Positions 8,857-18,833 are shown, numbered from the stretch's first letter. The stretch: 64,000 nucleotides of DNA from Methanocella arvoryzae MRE50 (GCF_000063445.1 NC_009464.1:1-64000), one strand, 5' to 3'. The notes: a model not told the origin generated them from the letters alone. A program made the numbers and translations.

Positions 8857-10239
8857 TCACTCGCTACTGCTGCCCCCATTTCCGGGCATGCTATTCATCT
8901 CGCCCGGCCACCGATCTCCCATGCGAGTTTTATACGATGCCCAGGACAGGTATGCCTGCTGGAACTGGCCTTCGTCGATGACGGGTTTCACGCCCTTCCA
9001 CCGCTCCTGCAGGAAATCCTCAGGTGCGTTCGAAAACCTGGCACAGCGCATGCCCTGGCACGCTCCGAAGCCGAGGCGGTTAAATCTGGAGACATCCGTA
9101 TTTTTCAGGAAGGGCATATCAATGATCCTGTGTCCTGCGCTCTCGCACCGGCACTCGATAGCTCCCTGTGCTTCTCGCCTTACGTCTGGCAATGGTTCTG
9201 ACATGGTGCTGCAACGGCCTGTTTTCCCCAGCATCCGCATGACTGCGTCCGAGGCGTGCTCTGCCACGAGGCGGTAGGTGGTCAGCTTTCCTCCTGCAAT
9301 TGTGATAAGCCCGGCGTCTTCAAAGATTTTGTAGTCGCGGGACAGGCTGCGCCCGTCCCCGCTGCCCAGCAGCGGCCTGATGCCTGAAAAAGCCCTGATG
9401 ATGCGGGCGCCCTTCACCTGGGGGAGAAGGGCAACTGCTTCTCTGATCAGCTTGTGGTACTCCGTCCGCAAGGGAATCGTGCTGGCTGACTTTTGAGAGG
9501 TAGTGCCAATAATGGAGGTGGAGTGGCCGGGGACGATGATGTCTCCATCGCCCGGCAGGCGCATCCGGTTGACGACCTGATCGCAGACTCTGCGCTCGGT
9601 AACGAGGAGCGTGCCGTGATCGGGCTGTACTGCCGGAGCCTGTCTCCCGGACGCTTCTAGCAGATTTGCACATTCGCAGCCTGCGGCGTTAACGATGGCA
9701 TCCGCTTTTAGTATGCTGCCATCGGAGGTCTCGACGAAACCCTCTCCTATCCGCTTTACCCCGGTGCCCACAATGATGCTGGCGCCTGCCCTGTATGCAT
9801 CGTAAAGGTTGGCCAGCGTGAGAAGAAATGGATCTACAGCAGCATCCCTGGTACCGAAACACCGCAGGGCATCCGGGTTTAGCGATTCTGCCGGCGATTG
9901 CTCGTCTATGGGGACTCCGGCAGCTCTGCATGCCTGCAAAAGCATGTCCCCGTACGCGACGTCGGCCTCGTCTATCGCCAGGAATACACCTCCGGTCTCT
10001 TCCACACAATGGGGGGCGATCTTTTTCACCACGAGGTTTTCCGAAGCACATTCTGCAGCAGCCCTGGGATCCTTTACCGCATACCGGGCTCCAGAGTGTA
10101 GCAGCCCGTGGCACCGCCCTGTAGCTCCAGCCCCGGGGTAGCTTTTTTCCAGCAGGGTGACTGACAGGCCTCTAAGCGCAAGGTCCCGGGCTACACCGGA
10201 TCCGGTTATCCCGCCGCCGATCACGATCGCGTCGACCAT
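8857..10239 (-). CDS. glpA: FAD-dependent glycerol-3-phosphate dehydrogenase (GlpA-like)
   Basis: 460-residue flavoprotein. The FAD-binding GGGITG motif is at residues 8-13, followed by the family block GRCHGLLHSGARYA. The C-terminal 100 residues carry a cysteine set (CRC near 368-370 and GACQGMRC about 35 residues later) like the BFD-type [2Fe-2S] domain of anaerobic GlpA. It would oxidise glycerol 3-phosphate to DHAP at the membrane. The usual partners glpB and glpC are absent from the neighbourhood, so the electron acceptor is unclear. Confidence 0.85.
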   Translation of the reverse strand: MVDAIVIGGGITGSGVARDLALRGLSVTLLEKSYPGAGATGRCHGLLHSGARYAVKDPRAAAECASENLVVKKIAPHCVEETGGVFLAIDEADVAYGDMLLQACRAAGVPIDEQSPAESLNPDALRCFGTRDAAVDPFLLTLANLYDAYRAGASIIVGTGVKRIGEGFVETSDGSILKADAIVNAAGCECANLLEASGRQAPAVQPDHGTLLVTERRVCDQVVNRMRLPGDGDIIVPGHSTSIIGTTSQKSASTIPLRTEYHKLIREAVALLPQVKGARIIRAFSGIRPLLGSGDGRSLSRDYKIFEDAGLITIAGGKLTTYRLVAEHASDAVMRMLGKTGRCSTMSEPLPDVRREAQGAIECRCESAGHRIIDMPFLKNTDVSRFNRLGFGACQGMRCARFSNAPEDFLQERWKGVKPVIDEGQFQQAYLSWASYKTRMGDRWPGEMNSMPGNGGSSSE

Positions 10240-10625
10240 AGGTTACAATTAGGCATGCCGGCCCTGATATACCTTTTGTGACAGCATCTTTCTTTCGTTA
10301 AAAAATCGGTTGTAGCCTCGTATCTGCCTCATATATCGCAGGCGGAGGAGCTCTTTTTTAACAATTATCCAGAGAATAATATAAATACAACCATATGCAT
10401 GTTAAGCATATACATCATTCCTTACCAAACCCCCCATGGCAAGGATATCGTATGATGTGGAGTTAGTGAGGGTTGCCTGTTTTGCAGCTGAGATTAGCTG
10501 CCACACCCTCATGACCTCCAGTAAAATTCGCACTTTTGATTTTATCGAAAGTCTTATGCGTGCCGCGGTCGTAAATTTGTGGCACTGCCGTTTTTCTGCG
10601 GCAACAGTACCTATTGTAGGCGGTC
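10240..10625. promoter_or_regulatory. Intergenic region between glpA and M3 peptidase genes
   Basis: No supported gene. A TATA-like aataatataaatac is at 10375-10388 and is followed directly by an inverted repeat ATATGC (10393-10398) and GCATAT (10406-10411), which would sit near a transcription start and could be an operator. If this promoter serves the peptidase operon the leader would be about 220 nt. Confidence 0.35.
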
Positions 10626-12125
10626 ATGCTGATGACAGACATGGACTCGATCAGGACGGATCTGGAACAGTTCAACGAAGCTCTGATGAGGGAGGAGTAC
10701 GAGAGCCGGGCCGGGCTTAAAGATGAGCCTGATACTGCGAGTATATATGCTCGGTATTCTGGCATTTTCGACAGCGAGGACCTAATATATGAGGTCAGGG
10801 CAAAGAGAGAAAGGGCATCAGGCACCGAAAAGCTGCGTATGAGCTACATGTACGCTTTTCTCCTCTCCGGATTTATCGGGCGGAAGACCACCGATCTCGG
10901 GGATAAGCTCAGCGCAACTGAAGCGAAAACCGAGATCGAGATCGAGGGCAAAAAGGTACCCTTCCGGTACTCCGCCGTGATCCAGGCAAACGAGCCTGAC
11001 CACGAAAAGCGGATGATCATCGATGCTGCCCGTGAAGGTGTCTACGACGTGCTCAACCCGATGCTACAGGAACGGCTGGACCGGTCTTACGAGATCGCCC
11101 GGTCTTTCGGCTACGATAACTATGTCTCCATGTGCATGGACATGAGCGGCATCGACCTCCACGCCCTGAAGTTCCAGATGCAGAACGTGCTCCACCGTAC
11201 TGACCGCCTGTACACGAAGCATTTCAGGAACATGTGCAAGGATCTTCTCGGCCTGAGCCTTTCAGAAGTCCGGGCGGGCGACATCGGCTACCTGTTCCGG
11301 GTCAAAGAGTTCGACCGGTTCTTCGCCCAGGACAAAATGCTGGGTGTACTCGACAATACCCTTTCAGGCATGAATATGCAGGTCGGGGAAGGCTCTAACA
11401 TTCGGATGGACACAGAGGCCAGAGAGAAGAAGACCCCCCGGGCATTCTGCTGCCCGATCCGGGTGCCTGAAGACATCGTGCTCTGCATCATGCCAAAAGG
11501 CGGTATGGACGACTACCGGTCACTGCTGCACGAGATGGGCCACGCCCAGCACTTCGGCAACGTCGACCCGGGCATGGCGATGGAGTTCAAGTACATGGGC
11601 GACAACTCCGTGACCGAGGCTTACGCAATGCTGTTCGAGCACCTCACCGGCAACAGATACTGGCTGGGGCAGCAGTTCGAGGACATGACCGAGAACGACG
11701 TAGCCCGACTTACGCACTTCCAGTCTTTCCAGACGCTGTACATGGTGCGGCGGTACGCGGCCAAACTGTTATACGAGATCGAGCTCCACAGCGGCGCAGC
11801 AGACCCGGAGAAAATCTATGCGCAAATACTGGGTGATGCGCTCAAGTTCCAGCACCCGGAAAAGCGCTACCTGTATGACCTTGATTCGGAGTTCTACTCT
11901 GCCTGCTACCTGCGGGCATGGATGCTCGAGGTGCAGATCCGGAACCTGCTGAAAGACGAGTTCGGGGACGGCTGGTGGAACGTGCAGGCTGCCGGCGACT
12001 ATTTGCGGAATTTATGGAGCACCGGCCAGAAGTACGATGGTGTAATGATCGCAAGGAACATGGGCTACTACGGCATCGACGAAACCCCGCTGGTCCGGGA
12101 ACTGGAGAGAAACCTGAGGTATTGA
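10626..12125 (+). CDS. M3-family metallopeptidase (oligoendopeptidase F-like)
   Basis: 499-residue cytosolic peptidase. The zinc motif HEMGH is at residues 302-306 and the third ligand glutamate is likely E331 in SVTEAYAMLFEHL, as in family M3. The protein lacks a signal peptide and should cleave short peptides. Several ATGs cluster at the start (10626, 10632, 10641); the first is given. One base separates its stop from the next ATG, making an operon with an M29-like aminopeptidase, which suggests a peptide-recycling pair. Confidence 0.88.
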   Translation: MLMTDMDSIRTDLEQFNEALMREEYESRAGLKDEPDTASIYARYSGIFDSEDLIYEVRAKRERASGTEKLRMSYMYAFLLSGFIGRKTTDLGDKLSATEAKTEIEIEGKKVPFRYSAVIQANEPDHEKRMIIDAAREGVYDVLNPMLQERLDRSYEIARSFGYDNYVSMCMDMSGIDLHALKFQMQNVLHRTDRLYTKHFRNMCKDLLGLSLSEVRAGDIGYLFRVKEFDRFFAQDKMLGVLDNTLSGMNMQVGEGSNIRMDTEAREKKTPRAFCCPIRVPEDIVLCIMPKGGMDDYRSLLHEMGHAQHFGNVDPGMAMEFKYMGDNSVTEAYAMLFEHLTGNRYWLGQQFEDMTENDVARLTHFQSFQTLYMVRRYAAKLLYEIELHSGAADPEKIYAQILGDALKFQHPEKRYLYDLDSEFYSACYLRAWMLEVQIRNLLKDEFGDGWWNVQAAGDYLRNLWSTGQKYDGVMIARNMGYYGIDETPLVRELERNLRY

Positions 12126-12126
12126 A

Positions 12127-13104
12127 ATGGAAACGAGTATCGCTCACAAGCTACACCATTCTTTAAAAGAGATCATGAATATCCGGAAGGGCGAAGTCGC
12201 CCTCATCATTCACGACGAGTACGCAAAAGATGTCTGCGAGGTCACCAGAGCGGCTCTCGAGATCGAAGGCATCACCGTGCACACTTACCAGATCCCTGAG
12301 GATAAGCGTCCGCTGACAGAGGCCCCGAAGGAGCTTCAGGCGCTGATCGAGAAGCTGAAGCCGAGCCTGTTCTTCAACCAGCTCAAAGGTATTCCCGAGG
12401 AGACTCCTTTCCGTATCCAGCTTCACCACGACGAGTCCCAGTACGGTGCCAGAGTAGGGCATTCCCCCGACATCACCATGGGCATGATCGAGTACCCGAT
12501 GACGGCCGATTTCAAGGCTATCAAGGCAAGGGCTGAAAGCCTGAAGAAGCGGTTCGAAGGCGTCGTCAACCTGCGGGTTACTGCCCCGGGGGGCACTGAC
12601 ATTGCCTTCAGCATCAAGGGTCGGGACTTCGCCGACGACATCACCATTCACCCGGGCCACATGGGCAACCTGCCCGCGGGAGAAATGTGGTGCGCGCCCG
12701 TCGAGCACAGCATGAACGGCACCATCGTCTGCGACGGCAGTATCGGCGACCTGGGCCAGGTCAAAGCCCCGCTGGTCATGTGCGTGGAAGACGGCTACGT
12801 AACCAAATTATCGTCCGAAGACAAGGATCTGGTCCAAAAGGTAAACGAACTTATCAGCGTGGACGACGAGGCTTCGCTCTGCGGCGAGTTCGGCATCGGC
12901 CTCAACCCCAAAGCCCGGCTCACCGGCCTCCTGCTCGAGGACGAGAAAGTCTACGGCACCCTCCACATCGCCTTCGGCCACAACTCCGACATGCCCGGCG
13001 GCCAAAACATGAGCGCGACACACCGAGACTTCTTGTTCAAGAAGCCCTCCATCATCGTGCTGGAGACCGGCGAATACATTATGAGAGATGGCGAGCTGAC
13101 CTGA
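12127..13104 (+). CDS. M29-like metalloaminopeptidase
   Basis: 325-residue protein resembling the M29 aminopeptidase family (AmpS/aminopeptidase T group). Recognisable stretches are PAGEMWCAPVEHSMNGTIV, the LCGEFGIGLNPKA block and the metal-site LHIAFGHNSDMPGG near the C-terminus. It is shorter than the typical 400-residue bacterial enzymes. It starts 1 nt after the M3 peptidase gene and is presumably co-translated, trimming the peptides the M3 enzyme makes. Family assignment is good; substrate is inferred. Confidence 0.82.
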   Translation: METSIAHKLHHSLKEIMNIRKGEVALIIHDEYAKDVCEVTRAALEIEGITVHTYQIPEDKRPLTEAPKELQALIEKLKPSLFFNQLKGIPEETPFRIQLHHDESQYGARVGHSPDITMGMIEYPMTADFKAIKARAESLKKRFEGVVNLRVTAPGGTDIAFSIKGRDFADDITIHPGHMGNLPAGEMWCAPVEHSMNGTIVCDGSIGDLGQVKAPLVMCVEDGYVTKLSSEDKDLVQKVNELISVDDEASLCGEFGIGLNPKARLTGLLLEDEKVYGTLHIAFGHNSDMPGGQNMSATHRDFLFKKPSIIVLETGEYIMRDGELT

Positions 13105-13171
13105 ACCAGAGTATAAAAACTAACTTTTTTATTGTAGTTAATCGCCCTGCCCCTATACTCTTTTAAAAAAA

Positions 13172-14047
13172 TTAGAACATCCGGCGGTAAGCCTTGAGTC
13201 CTATGTACACGAGCGCTATCAGTATGATCGCCACGATGACGGTGGTGGTCATGGATGTCGGCCGGGCGGGCTCGGCGGTCGGCTCCGGGGTTGGCGTTAT
13301 GGCCTGGGGGGTGGCGGTGGGGTTCTGGTTGTTCGCCACGATCTGGGAAACGTTTACGAAGTCCCGGTAATTTTTAATGGTGACATCGTTACGTACGCCT
13401 TCGTAGCCGGCCTCGGCTCTTATCGTTCCATTTAAGCCGCCTTTGGCGGCCGTTATCTCGTATTTGCCGACGTTAACCGGGAGCCCGTCGATTCTGTAGT
13501 AGCCCATGGGGCTGTCCGAGCCGTCTCCGGAGCGGATCGGGTAGGTGAGGTAAGTGGCAGGCCTGCCATCGGGGCCTTTGACAGTGATTTCCGCTCCTGT
13601 TATGACGCTCATCTCGTCGTTGACGACGTATCCGGAGATCGGGGCGGTACCGGTAATGTATACGTTTATGCTGGCGCGGTGGAATTCTGTAGCCGCCTCG
13701 ATCTGCACCAGCACGGGCAGCTTATACCGCTCAGGAGGGTTATCAGGGTTGATGCGTATGGTAGTAGAACCGGTTCCCTTCTCGTCCGTGACAATCAGCT
13801 GGTTGTCGAAGATCATGTAATCCTGAGCGCTGAGGAAGTTCAACACTATGGGCACGTTTGCCGCTTCTGCAGGTTTGCCGCCGCTGTAGAGCTGTGCCGT
13901 CAGGGTGATGGTGTCGTTCATGCCCATCCTCAGGTAAGACTGAGATGACTGCATCTTGATGCTGTCGTAATGCTGCGCCTGGGCTTGCACTGTCGACAGT
14001 GCCAGTAATAGCGCTACAACAATAGCCGTCAGCCAGATTTTCCTCAT
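13172..14047 (-). CDS. Surface-anchored protein with Ig-like and carboxypeptidase-regulatory-like domains
   Basis: 291 residues. Signal peptide at about 1-24 (hydrophobic core ending in AQAQ), an Ig/Big-like beta domain (about 30-130), a second domain resembling a carboxypeptidase regulatory-like fold (ISGYVVNDEMSVITGAEITV, about 135-225), a Pro-Thr-rich linker (about 243-263) and a C-terminal transmembrane helix followed by KAYRRMF. The layout is that of a cell-surface protein with the bulk outside. A similar linker plus C-terminal helix occurs in the transglutaminase protein ending at 16631. No enzymatic motif seen. Confidence 0.75.
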   Translation of the reverse strand: MRKIWLTAIVVALLLALSTVQAQAQHYDSIKMQSSQSYLRMGMNDTITLTAQLYSGGKPAEAANVPIVLNFLSAQDYMIFDNQLIVTDEKGTGSTTIRINPDNPPERYKLPVLVQIEAATEFHRASINVYITGTAPISGYVVNDEMSVITGAEITVKGPDGRPATYLTYPIRSGDGSDSPMGYYRIDGLPVNVGKYEITAAKGGLNGTIRAEAGYEGVRNDVTIKNYRDFVNVSQIVANNQNPTATPQAITPTPEPTAEPARPTSMTTTVIVAIILIALVYIGLKAYRRMF

Positions 14048-14188
14048 GCTGTCCTCGTCTCCGTATTATTAATGTCTATAAAAAAGATATAACCTTTCCC
14101 GTACAATGACTCAGTCTGTCTATAGAAAGATCGCCGATAGAAAGATTATTGGTCAAAGCTAGCATATATCGGGGAGGAAGTACCCTTT

Positions 14189-15157
14189 ATGGCAGAGGAT
14201 GAAATCTGGACTGAAAAATACCGGCCGCGAAGGCTTGAGGATGTTATAGGCCACCAGCAGATCACCCGGAGGCTTATCTCGTATGTGAAGTCTGGCAACC
14301 TTCCTCACCTGCTGTTCTCAGGCCCGCCGGGAGTCGGCAAGACAGCGTGCGCTGTCGCACTTGCCAGGGAGTTGTATGGTGAAACCTGGCACAGCAACTT
14401 CATCGAGCTGAATGCCTCCGATGAGCGAGGTATCGATGTCGTGCGCAACAACATCAAAAACTTCGCCCGCACTGCCCCGCTGGGAGAGGCGAAGTTCAAG
14501 ATCATCTTCCTCGACGAGGCAGACGCGCTGACCTCCGACGCCCAGTCGGCATTGCGCCGCACCATGGAACGGTACGCCGCGACCTGTCGGTTTATCATCT
14601 CCTGCAACTACTCGTCCAAGATCATCGAGCCGATCCAGTCCAGGTGTGCGGTTTACCGGTTCGGGCCGCTGAACGCGACTGACATCACCACTGGCATTAC
14701 CCGCATTGCCAAGAATGAGGGTTTGAAAATCGAGAAAGACGGCATGGACGCGCTGATTTACGTAGCCCGGGGTGACATGCGGAGAGCCATCAACGCCCTC
14801 CAGTCGGCTGCCACGATCGCGAAAGACATCACTGCTGACGTGATCTACCAGACTACGAGCACGGCTAAGCCTAAAGAGATCGAGGACATGCTCAAGCTCG
14901 CGTTGAACGGGCAGTTCATGGACTCACGAAACAAGCTGGATGAACTACTGATCACCTACGGCTTGTCCGGCACTGACATTATCGACCAGATATACCGGAG
15001 CATGTTTGAGCTCGGGCTGGACGAAGATGTGCTGGTCGCCCTCGTCGACCGGATCGGAGAGGCAGACTTCCGGCTCACCGAAGGGGCGAGCGAGCGCATC
15101 CAGATCGAGGCTTTGCTGGCACACTTTAAGATGCAGGGCGCCGCACGCTCTAAGTAG
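14189..15157 (+). CDS. rfcS: Replication factor C small subunit
   Basis: 322-residue AAA+ clamp loader subunit. Walker A GPPGVGKT is at residues 45-52, Walker B DEAD at 109-112, sensor and arginine-finger SRC at 151-153. It loads the PCNA clamp together with the large RFC subunit, which is not in this window. Length is that of an intein-free archaeal RfcS. The ATG is preceded by GGGGAGGAAG at about 14171-14180, a usable ribosome-binding site. Confidence 0.95.
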   Translation: MAEDEIWTEKYRPRRLEDVIGHQQITRRLISYVKSGNLPHLLFSGPPGVGKTACAVALARELYGETWHSNFIELNASDERGIDVVRNNIKNFARTAPLGEAKFKIIFLDEADALTSDAQSALRRTMERYAATCRFIISCNYSSKIIEPIQSRCAVYRFGPLNATDITTGITRIAKNEGLKIEKDGMDALIYVARGDMRRAINALQSAATIAKDITADVIYQTTSTAKPKEIEDMLKLALNGQFMDSRNKLDELLITYGLSGTDIIDQIYRSMFELGLDEDVLVALVDRIGEADFRLTEGASERIQIEALLAHFKMQGAARSK

Positions 15158-15304
15158 CTCTAAAGGGGGTACCGGAGCCGCTGCCTGACCGTAAAAAAGG
15201 TTTCCGGAAGAACTGTATACCATGTTTGCGACGGGCACATTATAAAAGCAGGAACCCGTAACCTGCTTTTACCCGACGATCTTATCCTCGCAGAAAGTGA
15301 GCAC

Positions 15305-15784
15305 ATGATGAACGTCACCACCAAGATGATCCTGAGTAGCAGCGCATTCGAGTCCGGCAGCCATATACCCAAAAAGTACACCTGCGACGGCGACGATGTG
15401 TCGCCGGAGCTGACCTGGGGCCAGGTGCCCGAAGGGACAGAATCGTTCGCACTGATCGTCGACGACCCCGATGCGCCCGGACGGGTGTTCACTCACTGGG
15501 TACTATTTAATCTGCCAGCCTCCACCACAATGCTGGAAGAGGGCATCTCCGCCGTAGAGCTCGTTAAGGCCGGAGCGTCCCAGGGCAAGAACGACTTCGG
15601 CCAGGCCGGCTACGGAGGCCCCTGCCCACCGCCGGGCAAGCCCCACCGATACCGGTTTCATCTATATGCTCTGAACACCATGCTCGACATGCCCTCCGGC
15701 GTCTCTAAAAGCGCCGTGCTCGGCGCCATGAAAGGCCACATCTTAGGGGAAGCGGAGATTGTCGGGCTGTACGGGCGGCAATAA
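15305..15784 (+). CDS. PEBP family protein (YbhB/YbcL-like)
   Basis: 159-residue phosphatidylethanolamine-binding-protein fold. Conserved ligand-pocket blocks are visible: CDGDDVSPELTW, DDPDAPGRVFTHWVLFNLP, and GYGGPCPPPGKPHRYRFHLYAL. Bacterial and archaeal members are cytosolic and of poorly known role. Two adjacent ATGs (15305 and 15308) are possible starts. It is followed by a large inverted-repeat element. Confidence 0.9.
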   Translation: MMNVTTKMILSSSAFESGSHIPKKYTCDGDDVSPELTWGQVPEGTESFALIVDDPDAPGRVFTHWVLFNLPASTTMLEEGISAVELVKAGASQGKNDFGQAGYGGPCPPPGKPHRYRFHLYALNTMLDMPSGVSKSAVLGAMKGHILGEAEIVGLYGRQ

Positions 15785-15804
15785 CTTAGTCTAATGTGAT
15801 GAAA

Positions 15805-16178
15805 TACGAACGTTGGCTGTGCCTTACTTGATTGCACAGGCTTCCCCGAGACAGAAATACGAACGCTGCGCTGTGCCAGTCCTCACAGATGCCACAGATT
15901 CTGATTGATTCCACAGATTTCTCTGCTGAATCCACAGATTACTACTCGATAGCACGGATGGAATAAGTACGATAATATCGATCACCGATAGCAATCATTA
16001 GAGTACTTGATCAGAATATTTTTTATTTATCTGTGCTATCCGTCGTCATCTGTGCTATCCAGTAGAAATCTGTGGAATCTGATTCAATCCGTGGAATCTG
16101 TGAGGTTTTGCACAGCGCAGCGTTCGTATTGCTTTCTCACCACACAAGAGCAACCTGTATAGCACAGAGCAGCGTTCG
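15805..16178. repeat. Long inverted-repeat element, CCACAGATT family, copy A
   Basis: A core palindrome runs from AATACGAACGCTGCGCTGTGC at 15856 to its reverse complement ending at 16130. Inside, the left arm holds repeated CCACAGATT words and the right arm the matching AATCTGTGG words, with a centre containing CGATCACCGATAGCAA near 15978-15993. Outside the core a second, weaker pair (CGAACGTTGGCTGTGC on the left, GCACAGAGCAGCGTTCG on the right) extends the symmetry. No open reading frame is supported. Related copies lie at 36947, 40716 and 44745. Confidence 0.85.
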
Positions 16179-16188
16179 ATCGTGATTC

Positions 16189-16644
16189 TCATCCTCTCTT
16201 TAACTGCCCGAGCACCTCATCAATTAAGTCAGTTATATCGAGGCCCCGCTCTCTGGCGATGACGAGCCCTGCGACTTCTGGGGTGACCAGATGGCAGAGC
16301 TCTGCCTCTTTTTTCTCGATGAGCCCTCTGACGGAGGCAGCTTCGATGCCAGAGTTCACCAGCAGGATTTCGATGCGCTCCAGCAGCGGCTTTCTAAAAA
16401 GGTCTTTGCCGGGCCGGAAACCCGGGGGAACGTCTATGGCCTTGTAGTCGAAGGCAGGTGTAATTCTGCCATCTTCCTCGGTGAGCAACCCTGTCTTTAA
16501 TCCCGCGTCGATAACGCTCTTGCTCTCATCCGGGCTGAACCACCTGAGGTCGAGGGAAAGGGCAAAGGCCAGCTCAGCTCTTGTAAGTTTTGCCTTCGCC
16601 CTGGCTTTGAATGCCTGTGCAATGACTAATTTAAGTTCGTCCAT
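16189..16644 (-). CDS. DUF2240 family protein
   Basis: 151-residue protein matching the archaeal family DUF2240, with the typical stretch WFSPDESKSVIDAGLKTGLL near residues 35-54. The N-terminal half looks like a winged helix and the C-terminal part is helical. Function unknown. Its start overlaps the end of the transglutaminase-domain gene by 14 nt, so it is the last gene of a three-gene operon. The copy A repeat element lies directly downstream. Confidence 0.8.
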   Translation of the reverse strand: MDELKLVIAQAFKARAKAKLTRAELAFALSLDLRWFSPDESKSVIDAGLKTGLLTEEDGRITPAFDYKAIDVPPGFRPGKDLFRKPLLERIEILLVNSGIEAASVRGLIEKKEAELCHLVTPEVAGLVIARERGLDITDLIDEVLGQLKRG

Positions 16645-18336
16645 ACCTCCAGAGCCCCACGATCAGTATTCCGCCAAGAGCCAGGAGCAGCCCGAATCCC
16701 GGCAGCTGCACCCCAAATAAGGCTGGGCCGCTCGAGACGGCCTCTGCTTTCTGCGTCTTCAGGACGACCGGCACGTCTTTATCTACGATCTTAACAGTGA
16801 GGCTGCCATTGCCATAGCCCGGAGCGCTAATATGGATCGTATGATCGCCCTCCGCGACGCTGGCCGTAAATGATCCAGCGCTATCGATTGGTACTGGTAT
16901 GCCGTCCACAGTGACCGTAGCATCGCTGATCCTCACTCCGGTTTTATCATCCATGATAATGCCCGTTATATTATATGGCAGGGCATTTCCTGCTGTGCCG
17001 CCGTCTGTCGTCGTGCTATTATTTGTCCCTGAGGCGCTGTCTGCCTGGTCCGGCCCGGGTGTCGCGCCGGGCGTAGCACTGCCTGACGGTATCGGTGTTA
17101 CGGTTGCCGATGGCCCGGTCGTGGGTGAAATCGTGGCCGTGGCCACCGGAGTAGCAGTCGGCGTCGGCGTAGCCTTATTGATCATGTCCCTGCCAATCAT
17201 CAGGGCACCGGCCGGAGCAGGACTTAAGCCTCTGGCACTATACTGGCCCGAGTCATGTACGCCGGAGAACGTGATAGAAGTCTGGACTGAGCCGGACGAC
17301 CCCTGGTTGACGTTGACCGTCTTGAACGTATCGATCACGCCGCCCGTGCCCGAGTCCATCGTGTCAGAGTCGATCGCCGTGCCAGCTTTTACATGCCGGT
17401 GATCCAGGAAACCCTTATTCATCCACGGATCGTAAGGGACCCAGCCTTTCTGGGGGTAGTATACTTCTACCCACGCGTGCAGTTCTTTGCCCCACCGGAA
17501 GGTGGCGTAGCCAGTCGTCCCTGAGATCGAAAAAGGTGCGGTGATCTGTTCGTCGCTGACGATGCCGTTCACGTACCGGGCGGGAATGTTTTCAGCCCTT
17601 AGCAAAGCCAGTGCCAGGTTGGCCCGGTTGACGCAGGTGCCATAGTCGTGGTTCAGCGACCATACGGCATCTTTAGAGCCCGGTGATGCCTGATTCGGTA
17701 TCTTCGTCCGGACGAAGTTCATGATCCTGTCTACCGCTTCGGCCTGAGTCTCAGAGCCTCTCGTGAGCTCATCGGCTTTCGAGATGATGGCGCTGTCAGA
17801 AGACTGGACCAGAGGCGTGCTTTGCAGGTACTGGCTCATTCCCGAAGTGCTGACCGGGAACGGATCGCTGAACGTCTCAGGACCCGGATTTCCGGTGCTG
17901 GTGACGTCGAACTCAGTTTTTACGACAATCTGCTTATTACCCTTGAAGCCGTCAAGGCTCCACTCGTATATCCTGTAGTGATTGCCAAACGTGTCGGTCA
18001 TCTCTTCCGAGACGGACGTCGGTGGCTGGTCAGGGGTAATCCGGAAATTGCTGATCGTCTGGGAGAAGCCGTTGACACTGTCCGATCTGTAAACTGGCGC
18101 ATAATATACGATTTTGGCGCCGTTGATCGCCGTGCAGTCCAGGTTATAAGCGTTGAAGGTATCTGTCAGGGTGACGTGGGCGCTGGAACTTACAGAACCG
18201 CTTACAATAATTGTCCCGGAAAGAGACTCTGCATCGGCTTGATGCGTCGTCAGCCAGTATGCCGGCGTTATTAGGCATAAAATTAGAATAAATGATGTCA
18301 GCCTTTTGACTGGCTGTAGTTTTTTCGTTTTGTCAC
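16631..18336 (-). CDS. Secreted transglutaminase-domain surface protein (apparent frameshift near start)
   Basis: A transglutaminase-like protease-fold domain with triad Cys123, His175, Asp191 (numbered from the ATG at 18001; motifs GTCVNRAN, ELHAWVEVYY, WVPYDPW) is followed by a PT-rich linker, a carboxypeptidase-regulatory-like domain and a C-terminal membrane helix. From the ATG at 18001 there would be no signal peptide, yet the frame stays open upstream and encodes a hydrophobic signal sequence. The only start with a ribosome-binding site (GAGGGG at 18346-18341) is a GTG at 18336, one frame off; adding one base to the A6 run at 18325-18320 restores MTKRKK followed by the signal peptide. 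It follows the 18348-18833 gene by a few bases. Confidence 0.75.
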
Positions 18337-18347
18337 TGTACCCCTCT

Positions 18348-18833
18348 TCAGCCTTTGAAGCGCTTGAGCTGGGTCTCGATCGTGTTGGCGATCTCCTCTG
18401 GCAGTGTCCTGCCCTGGCCGTCCACCGCCGCTACCTGCAGGTTCAGGTTGCCGTCTACCGTGGCCCGGACGAGAAACACGTCGTTTTGCAGCACTCCTTT
18501 GTTAAAATTTTTATCGAAATAAGAGTACTTGACCGTAAACCGGAAATCAACCATACCGTGATGCTGGACGGTCGGCAATACTGCCGCCAGGTTCTGCGGT
18601 GTCAGCGGCAGAAAATCCATCCTCTTTTCCGAGATTTCTACGGCCACTTCCCGCTTCGCCCTGACCATGTTCTGGTGAGCCCCGATATCCGGCCCCGGGG
18701 TCTCGAACTCCGACGAGCCGGTCTTTCCGTGGATGCCCGCCACTGCCTTGATCAGGTATCTCAGGTCAGCGCTGTACCCGTAGTTCCGCTCGAAGTCTAT
18801 CTCCGCCGGAAAATGGTAGTGAATCCGTTCCAT
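18348..18833 (-). CDS. Uncharacterised protein
   Basis: 161 residues, no family recognised. It is soluble, with no signal peptide or membrane segment, and about average in charge; the N-terminal part has alternating beta-like stretches (VRAKREVAVEISEKRMDF). GGAGAA precedes the ATG. It is the first gene of an operon with the transglutaminase-domain protein and the DUF2240 protein. A role related to the surface protein cannot be claimed from sequence. Confidence 0.65.
   Translation of the reverse strand: MERIHYHFPAEIDFERNYGYSADLRYLIKAVAGIHGKTGSSEFETPGPDIGAHQNMVRAKREVAVEISEKRMDFLPLTPQNLAAVLPTVQHHGMVDFRFTVKYSYFDKNFNKGVLQNDVFLVRATVDGNLNLQVAAVDGQGRTLPEEIANTIETQLKRFKG

Noticed and set aside
10436-10720. 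Open frame before the M3 peptidase
   Set aside because: It overlaps the peptidase start out of frame and looks random in composition.
15805-16178. Insertion sequence with transposase
   Set aside because: No open frame for a transposase is found in any of the palindromic elements.
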